A DNA stretch of 64,000 nucleotides. It comes from Eublepharis macularius. Taxonomy: Eukaryota; Chordata; Lepidosauria; Squamata; Eublepharidae. The notes under the pieces were generated by a model. It saw nothing but the letters and a program-made list of their open reading frames with translations. It was not told the origin of the DNA and did no database searches. The DNA is taken from contig NC_072796.1 of assembly GCF_028583425.1 (NCBI RefSeq), forward strand, positions 87,224,464 through 87,288,463, read 5' to 3'. The translations under genes were made by a program, and so were the position numbers. Numbering within the stretch: position 1 is the first letter of the stretch; each line of letters opens with the position of its first letter. This document shows positions 60,695-64,000 of the stretch, piece by piece.

Positions 60695-60895
60695 AAGCTC
60701 TCAGCCTACAACCAGCTGACTTATGGTGACCCTTGCTGGGATTTTCAAGGCAAGAAACTAACAGAGGTGGTTTGCCAGTGCCTTGCTGTGCAACCATGGT
60801 CTTCATTGGAGGTCTCCCATTCAATTACTAACCAAAGCCGACCCTGCTTAGCTTCTGAGATCTGACGAGATCAGGCTCACCTGAGCTAAACCTAC
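60695..60895 (-). repeat. 5S-rRNA-derived SINE
   Basis: Reverse orientation: body ttatggtgacccttgctggg at the left, 5S-like head ccgaccctgcttagcttctg and agatctgacgagatcaggct at the right. Uninterrupted, only about 200 bp from the split copy and in the same orientation. Confidence 0.92.
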
Positions 60896-61699
60896 AATCT
60901 GACAAACAATTGCAATAACCAGTATGCATCTAGGTACTTTCTTGTGTGCTGCCATCTCTCTTGTTGTAACCTGACTCCTGCAACACTGCAAGCTGCTTAA
61001 CAGTTGTTTAATCAGCACAGATGCCCCTCCAATGGTCTAGCAGCGATAGCCACAGCTCTGCCTTTGTTCCTGCTCTCTTATCAGTGCAGCTTTCAAAGGA
61101 ACAGTAGTCCTTCCAGGGCTTTTTGGTAACTAACCATATAGACAGCTTGAACCAGATACTTCAGGCATATTTAGTCTGTACTGCAACACAGCTTTCCTAT
61201 GCAGTCTTTTCTGTCTTAGTATATATATCTATTTTGACATGAGGGACAATGGAAGTTTTTCACATATGCCTAGCTGAAAAAGGCTCTGCAGTATGTAAAA
61301 TGTGGGTTCTCATCCCGCCTTCTCTGTCTCTTTTTTGTATTAAACCTCCTCTGGGACATGAAGCCTTGTATTGGAAAGAACATGGGCTTTCCAAGAGAAC
61401 TGCAGAGCTGTCTAGATGAGATCAGTGCATGCCATGCCCTCTTCCCTGTGTGTCTGCTGTTAAAAAGACATGCACTTGCAGGAGGGGATTTGAAACCCTG
61501 TCTGCAGAATGCCTGAACTGTCATCTCTGTATGGTTCATTTCTGTATAGTAGGGTGCACCCTTATTCCTTCCCTTGGTCTGTTCTCCATGTGAGTGGAGG
61601 CTGACAATGGGCATAGATTGGTTGCTTTCATATTACACTGACATGGGGTGGCAGCAGTTGTGGCATGCTACTCAGGAACTGATTCACAGATGGGCACTG
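60896..61699. other. No gene recognised
   Basis: Unremarkable DNA between the 5S-SINE and the BovB LINE. Confidence 0.5.
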
Positions 61700-64000
61700 T
61701 GTGTGCATGTCTTACATGCTGTCAAGTTGCCTCCAACCTATGGCAACTCTATGAATGAAAGACTTCCAAAATGTCTGATCATTAACACACTGGCTCAGAT
61801 ATTGAAAACTGAAGGACATGGCTTCTTTTATTGAGTCAAGCCATCTTGTTTTAGATCTGTTCCTATTGCCTTCCACTTTCCCAAGCATTATTGACTTTTC
61901 CAGAGAATCTTGTATTCTCATGATGTGACCAAAGTACAATAGCCTCAGTTTTGTAATTTTAGCTTCTAGAACCCACTTATTTGTCTTTTTGGCTGTCCAT
62001 GGTATCTGCAAAACTCTCCTCCAGCACCACGCTTTAAATGAATCCGTTCTCTTACTGTCAGCTTTCTTCATTGTCAAACTTTCACATCAATATATAGTTA
62101 TGAATACCATAATCTCGATTAGTTTGAGCTTGGTCCCCAAAGAGATATCATTATCTTTAAGGATCTCTTCTAGTTCCCTCACAACTGCTCTTCCAGTCTC
62201 ATTCTTCTTATGATTTCTTGGCTGCAATCTTCCTTTTGGTAGATGACTGAGCCAAGGAATAGAAAATATTGAACGATTTCAATTTCCTCATTGTCATCTT
62301 TAAAATTGTGTAATTCCTCAGTAGTCATTACTTTTTTCCTCTTGATGTTCAGCTGTAATCAACCTTCGGTGCTTTAACCTTCATCAGCTGTCATTTCAAG
62401 TCTTTCCTAGTTTCTGCCAGTAATGTGGCTTGAATTTCCCTTTGATTTCCCAGGTCTTGTGGAACAGATCTCTTTTTCTTCCTTTTTTGTTGTTTTCTAT
62501 TTCTTTGCACTGGTTATTATAATAGATTTTTTTTGTCTCTGCATATAAGTGGCCAAAAAGCTGCATTTAGCATTCTGACTCTATTTCTCTCACTTTTTGC
62601 TTTCGCTTCTTGTCTGTCTTTAGCAATTTTAAGAGTTTCCTCAGTCATCCATTTAAGCTTCTCCTTTCTTTTGGCTACAGTAATAGTCTTTGCACTTTGT
62701 TCCTTAATAATGTCTCTGGTTTCAGTCCATAATTTTGCTGGTTCACGATCAATTAAACTTAGCATTGCAAATCTGTTTTTTACATGGCCTTTAAATTCTT
62801 CAGGAATATTATTTAGATTGTATTTTGGCACTATGATTCTTTTAGTGTTTCTCTTTAGGTTTATTCTAATTTTCAATATTAGCAACTCATGATCTGTATC
62901 ACAATCAGCTCTGGTCTAGTTTTAGCAGAGAGAATAGAGCTTCTCCATCTTCTGCTTTCAATTATGTAATCTGTTTGGTTCCTGAATTGGTCACCTGGTG
63001 ATTACCATGTATACAATTGTCTTTTTGGTTGCCTGAAGCATGTATTAGCAATGAGCAGGTTGTTGGTGTCACAAAATTCTATGAGTTGCTCTCCTGCTTC
63101 ATTTCATGATTCTAGTTCAAATTTTCCAACAATGTTTGATTTCTGCTTTGTCTCCTACTTTTGCGTTTCAGTCATCTATGATTATTAGCATATCCTGTTT
63201 AGGTGTATGATTAATTTCTTCTTGGACACTTGCATAAAAGTTTTTGATTTCTTCCTTCTCAGCATCTGTAGATGGGGCATAAACTTGAATGATGGTTATG
63301 TTAATAGGTCTTCCATGAAGTCTGATTGATATTAATCCGTCAGACTGCATTGTAACTCTTGACTAGACATGAGCACGAACAGCATTACGAATGGAAAAAA
63401 CCCATGAACAGCCCATTCGTCTGTTCATGAACAAGCCGTTCGTGAGGCCCCATTCTAAATGAACAAGTGGACATTGCAAGCCCCGTTCATTGCCTTCGTC
63501 AGCCGTTTGTCAAGTCAGACAATCTGGCACCTGCAATCAAGTCCCTTGGCAAAAGGAGGCAGGGACTAAACTCTATCTGAACGCCTTCTGGCTTTCCTTC
63601 TGGCTTTAACCCTTCAAAGTACTTCCAGCAGAGAGTCACATTTTTGCCACTGTGAAGAGAAAATGACACGGATCATGCCTTTCCCAGGGTGCAATCTCTC
63701 TGAAACTTGGGGGGTCTTCGGAGGACAGTGAGGACTATGTCCCCTGCAAATCTGTGGGGTGTTTAAAGGGCCCTGTCCCTTGCACGAGGCAGGAAAGGGC
63801 CTTTTAAACTATCAGCTGGCTGGTAGCAGGGGGGGAACAACAAACAATGAACTTGTTTGTGAACAGGGTCATGTTCATTACTGTTTGATGTTCGTTGTTC
63901 GTTGTTCATGGATGGCAATGAACAACTAACAGCTTGTTCAGGGTTTTCCCCCCCATTTGTGCCCATGTCTACTCTTGACTACTTGTGCTATGTCTCGCCT
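61700..64000 (-). mobile_element. BovB-type (RTE) LINE, degenerate and internally deleted
   Basis: Minus strand: endonuclease segment RPINITIIQVYAPSTDAEKE (about 63325-63260), then EPAKLWTETRDIIKEQ and WMTEETLKIAKDRQEAKAKS (about 62745-62600), then the C-terminal region WCWRRVLQIPWTAKKTN and RLLYFGHIMR (about 62025-61900). These match BovB ORF2 segments in order. The central reverse transcriptase is largely absent and the frame is broken. It continues past the right edge of the window, and a hAT element (63364-63971) interrupts it. Abundant BovB supports a squamate source. Confidence 0.88.
63364..63971. mobile_element. Non-autonomous hAT element (608 bp) inserted in a BovB LINE
   Basis: Starts TAGACATGAGCACGAA and ends TTTGTGCCCATGTCTA, with a perfect 8-bp duplication ctcttgac (63356-63363, 63972-63979). 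Same family as the element at 14389-15086, in inverted orientation. The BovB LINE sequence resumes on the far side. Confidence 0.94.

Overview
This window is vertebrate nuclear DNA, most likely from a squamate reptile (lizard or snake). The evidence is a SoxF-group gene with the usual intron inside its HMG box, together with BovB-type and L1 LINEs, Sauria-like tRNA SINEs, 5S-rRNA-derived SINEs, several hAT-type MITE families and a Ty1/copia LTR element. There is no bacterial-style gene organisation.

The only intact host gene I can support is SOX17 (two coding exons, 34077-34380 and 35198-36027, + strand, 377 residues). It lies in a strong CpG island, with GC-box, inverted CCAAT and TTTAAA motifs just upstream and polyadenylation signals about 350 bp past the stop. 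About 28-42 kb is moderately CpG-rich, nearly free of large transposons, and dotted with about a dozen short palindromic MITE copies. One other host-derived sequence is an RPS11 processed pseudogene (25.9-26.5 kb) bounded by a 15-bp target-site duplication.

Layout: 0-6.5 kb, mostly unremarkable DNA with SINE and LINE remnants. 6.6-8.2 kb, a hAT-type element holding a ~158-bp tandem repeat. 8.2-14 kb, unremarkable DNA with one 5S-SINE. 14-16.1 kb, a minus-strand LINE interrupted by a second hAT element. 16.2-18.3 kb, two inverted copies of one repeat, each associated with a hairpin MITE. 18.3-24.5 kb, AT-rich DNA with LINE tails. 24.56-26.5 kb, an L1 insertion (itself carrying a perfect 79-bp foldback) beside the RPS11 retrocopy. 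27-45.6 kb, the SOX17 domain and flank. 45.67-54.15 kb, a young Ty1/copia element with a Gmr1-like Ty3/gypsy element nested in its pol. 54.2-59.6 kb, AT-rich DNA with a hAT hairpin MITE and a SINE. 59.6-60.9 kb, 5S-SINEs, one split by a hAT element. 61.7-64 kb, a BovB LINE split by another hAT element.

The most notable structure is the nested LTR pair. The inner element has integrase before reverse transcriptase, an order known in Ty3/gypsy mainly from the Gmr1 group. Its primer site is an exact 18-base complement to a tRNA-Ile 3' end. The outer copia element has a primer site like the half-tRNA-iMet site of Drosophila copia. I saw no wholly new gene system. Family names come from memory of motifs and no database search was run.
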